A stretch of 7,228 bases of DNA from Bacillota bacterium. Its GTDB lineage: Bacteria; Bacillota; Clostridia; Oscillospirales; JAKOTC01. Positions 6,254 to 7,228 of this stretch are shown here, piece by piece. Below the pieces are notes generated by a model that did not search any database, had not been told where the DNA came from, and saw nothing but the letters and a program-made list of their open reading frames with translations. Position 1 is the stretch's first letter. Each line of letters begins with the position of its first letter. The translations under genes were made by a program, and so were the position numbers. Location: positions 1-7,228 of the forward strand of contig JAKOTC010000076.1 of assembly GCA_029776465.1 (NCBI GenBank). The letters run 5' to 3'.

Positions 6254-6281
6254 ACCATTCTCCCGGAATTGACATAGTATA
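6254..6281 (+). promoter_or_regulatory. Candidate sigma-K promoter of dpaA
   Basis: ACC (6254-6256), a 16-bp gap and CATAGTATA (6273-6281) match the mother-cell sigma-K pattern AC-N16/17-CATAnnnTA. The dipicolinate synthase operon of Bacillus subtilis is sigma-K-controlled, so the motif lies where it would be expected. Transcription would start near 6287. A TTGACA at 6269-6274 has no matching -10 box at 17 bp, so a sigma-A reading is weaker. Confidence 0.55.
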
Positions 6282-6296
6282 CATCAGGCCCTGATG
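6282..6296. repeat. 15-bp palindrome at the dpaA start site
   Basis: CATCAGG and CCTGATG flank a single central C, giving a perfect inverted repeat. It starts at the base after the putative sigma-K -10 element and covers the expected transcription start, the place for a repressor operator. In RNA it could fold as a 5-bp hairpin with a 5-nt loop at the 5' end. I cannot assign a binding protein. Confidence 0.5.
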
Positions 6297-6353
6297 GCTT
6301 TATTCAAAAATATTCCGGCTTTGGTTTCTGTTCCAATCACCAAAATACTCTCC

Positions 6354-6405
6354 TCCTCATAGGATGTAGTGCCGGTAAAACCGGTCTTACCTATGAGGAT
6401 TTTTT
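6354..6405 (+). terminator. Intrinsic terminator between cca and dpaA
   Basis: TCCTCATAGG (6354-6363) pairs with CCTATGAGGA (6390-6399) in a perfect 10-bp stem, followed directly by six T (6400-6405). A second small hairpin, CCGGT-AAA-ACCGG (6372-6384), sits inside the loop. It ends the spoVG-cca transcript about 160 nt after cca. The T-run ends only 5 nt before the dpaA ribosome-binding site, so any dpaA mRNA starting upstream, including from the candidate sigma-K promoter, must pass through it. Confidence 0.88.
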
Positions 6406-6425
6406 AATTAAGGGAGTACGTACTT

Positions 6426-7228
6426 ATGAAATATAATAGATACGCCGTCTTTGGAGGAGATGAGCGGTTCGAGGTTCTGGCAAACCTTTTAGCCGGTGAG
6501 GGGGCCAATGTCATCAGCGTGCTTCAGGAAGGCAGTTCCCTTCACCCCGACGTATTTCGCTGCGACCTCCCCACCGCTTTAAGCATCAGCGATGTTCTTA
6601 TTTTGCCCCTTCCCGTGTCAACTGATGGCACCCATCTGAATGCACCGGTGGGAAATTTGCCGCTCTCAGACATCGTCGCACAGTGCGATTCTGAAAAAGT
6701 CATCCTGGGCGGAAAAATACCCGGCTGGTTTGTATCCGAATGCAAAGTGAAGGGAATCCGGTGCGAGGATTATTTTGAGCGGGAAGAGTTTCAAATTTTA
6801 AATGTCATCCCCACCGTAGAGGGCGCCATTGAGATCGCCATGCGGGAAACCAAAACCACTCTCCACGGAATGACGGTGCTGGTTACGGGATACGGGCGGA
6901 TCGGAAAACTGCTGACCTATTATCTGCGCAACATGGGCGTTAATGTTTACTGTTCAGCCCGAAAGCCCTCCGATTTAGCCTGGATCAAAGCTTACGGCTA
7001 CAGCGGCCTAACCTACGACCGGCTTGCCTATATGGCGGGAAGCTTTGACCTGATTATCAACACCGTGCCGGAAGTGGTGATCACCAAAGAAGTAATCGCC
7101 GCCTTAAAGCCCCAAACATTGATTATAGATCTGGCCTCCAAGCCGGGCGGAGTGGATTTTGCCGCAGCAATCGCGAAAGGGATTAAAACCGTTCATGCTC
7201 TCTCCCTGCCCGGCAAAGTTGCTCCCCA
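6426..7228 (+). CDS. dpaA: Dipicolinate synthase subunit A, N-terminal part (3' end beyond the window)
   Basis: Subunit A of the mother-cell enzyme that oxidises the lysine-pathway intermediate dihydrodipicolinate to dipicolinic acid, the major small molecule of the spore core. My translation gives 267 codons without a stop to the edge; the Bacillus protein is just under 300 residues, so about 30 are missing. Visible motifs: N-terminal FGGDER (9-14), IPTVEGAIEIA (128-138), the NAD(P)-binding Rossmann loop VTGYGRIG (153-160), INTVP (210-214), IDLASKPGGVDF (234-245) and LPGKVAP (261-267), all characteristic of DpaA/SpoVFA. The start is ATG at 6426 with AGGGAG (6411-6416) 9 nt upstream. dpaB usually follows directly and would lie just outside the window. 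The gene marks the organism as able, or descended from one able, to form endospores. Confidence 0.95.
   Translation, partial: MKYNRYAVFGGDERFEVLANLLAGEGANVISVLQEGSSLHPDVFRCDLPTALSISDVLILPLPVSTDGTHLNAPVGNLPLSDIVAQCDSEKVILGGKIPGWFVSECKVKGIRCEDYFEREEFQILNVIPTVEGAIEIAMRETKTTLHGMTVLVTGYGRIGKLLTYYLRNMGVNVYCSARKPSDLAWIKAYGYSGLTYDRLAYMAGSFDLIINTVPEVVITKEVIAALKPQTLIIDLASKPGGVDFAAAIAKGIKTVHALSLPGKVAP

Noticed and set aside
6287..6405. Lysine riboswitch or T-box before dpaA
   Set aside because: The leader is too short for the lysine class, and neither its conserved core nor a T-box AGGGTGGNACCGCG sequence is present.

Overview
The window looks like chromosomal DNA from an endospore-forming member of the Clostridia, and the MurC sequence style suggests the Oscillospiraceae/Ruminococcaceae side. 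Evidence: a dipicolinate synthase gene (dpaA) and spoVG occur together, ribosome-binding sites are of the AGGAGG type, promoters are sigma-A-like, and the two-component pair is of the Firmicute YesM/YesN kind. The lineage call is inference from protein character; no database search was made.

Layout. Positions 1-2563 carry a minus-strand operon: a YesM-type sensor histidine kinase (794-2563) followed by a YesN-like response regulator (1-791, running off the left edge). They are separated by 2 nt, and the regulator's Shine-Dalgarno lies inside the codons of the kinase's last glutamates. A sigma-A promoter sits at 2605-2633, with a cre-like site further upstream. Positions 2886-2913 hold a symmetrical intrinsic terminator at the end of minus-strand murC (2931-4283). 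Positions 4284-4728 are a 445-bp divergent, AT-rich intergenic region. It holds a candidate murC promoter, a near-perfect 24-bp palindrome, a strong sigma-A promoter pointing to spoVG, and a roughly 260-nt spoVG leader with several inverted repeats. Plus-strand spoVG (4729-5055) is followed 4 nt later by cca (from about 5060 to 6244). Positions 6245-6425 hold a candidate sigma-K promoter, a 15-bp palindrome at its start site and an intrinsic terminator placed just before the ribosome-binding site of dpaA (6426 to the right edge).

How the genes fit together. The two-component pair probably senses an extracellular ligand, often linked to carbohydrate use in this family. Its targets are not visible. 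murC acts in peptidoglycan precursor synthesis, spoVG is an RNA/DNA-binding regulator, cca matures tRNA 3' ends, and dpaA makes spore dipicolinate in the mother cell. spoVG and cca look like one vegetative transcript ended by the terminator at 6354-6405. dpaA appears to have its own sporulation promoter upstream of that same terminator.

I see no phage, insertion sequence, CRISPR array, tRNA or rRNA, and no clearly novel multi-gene system. The most interesting material is regulatory: the 4407-4430 palindrome, the spoVG leader, and the promoter-palindrome-terminator arrangement before dpaA.
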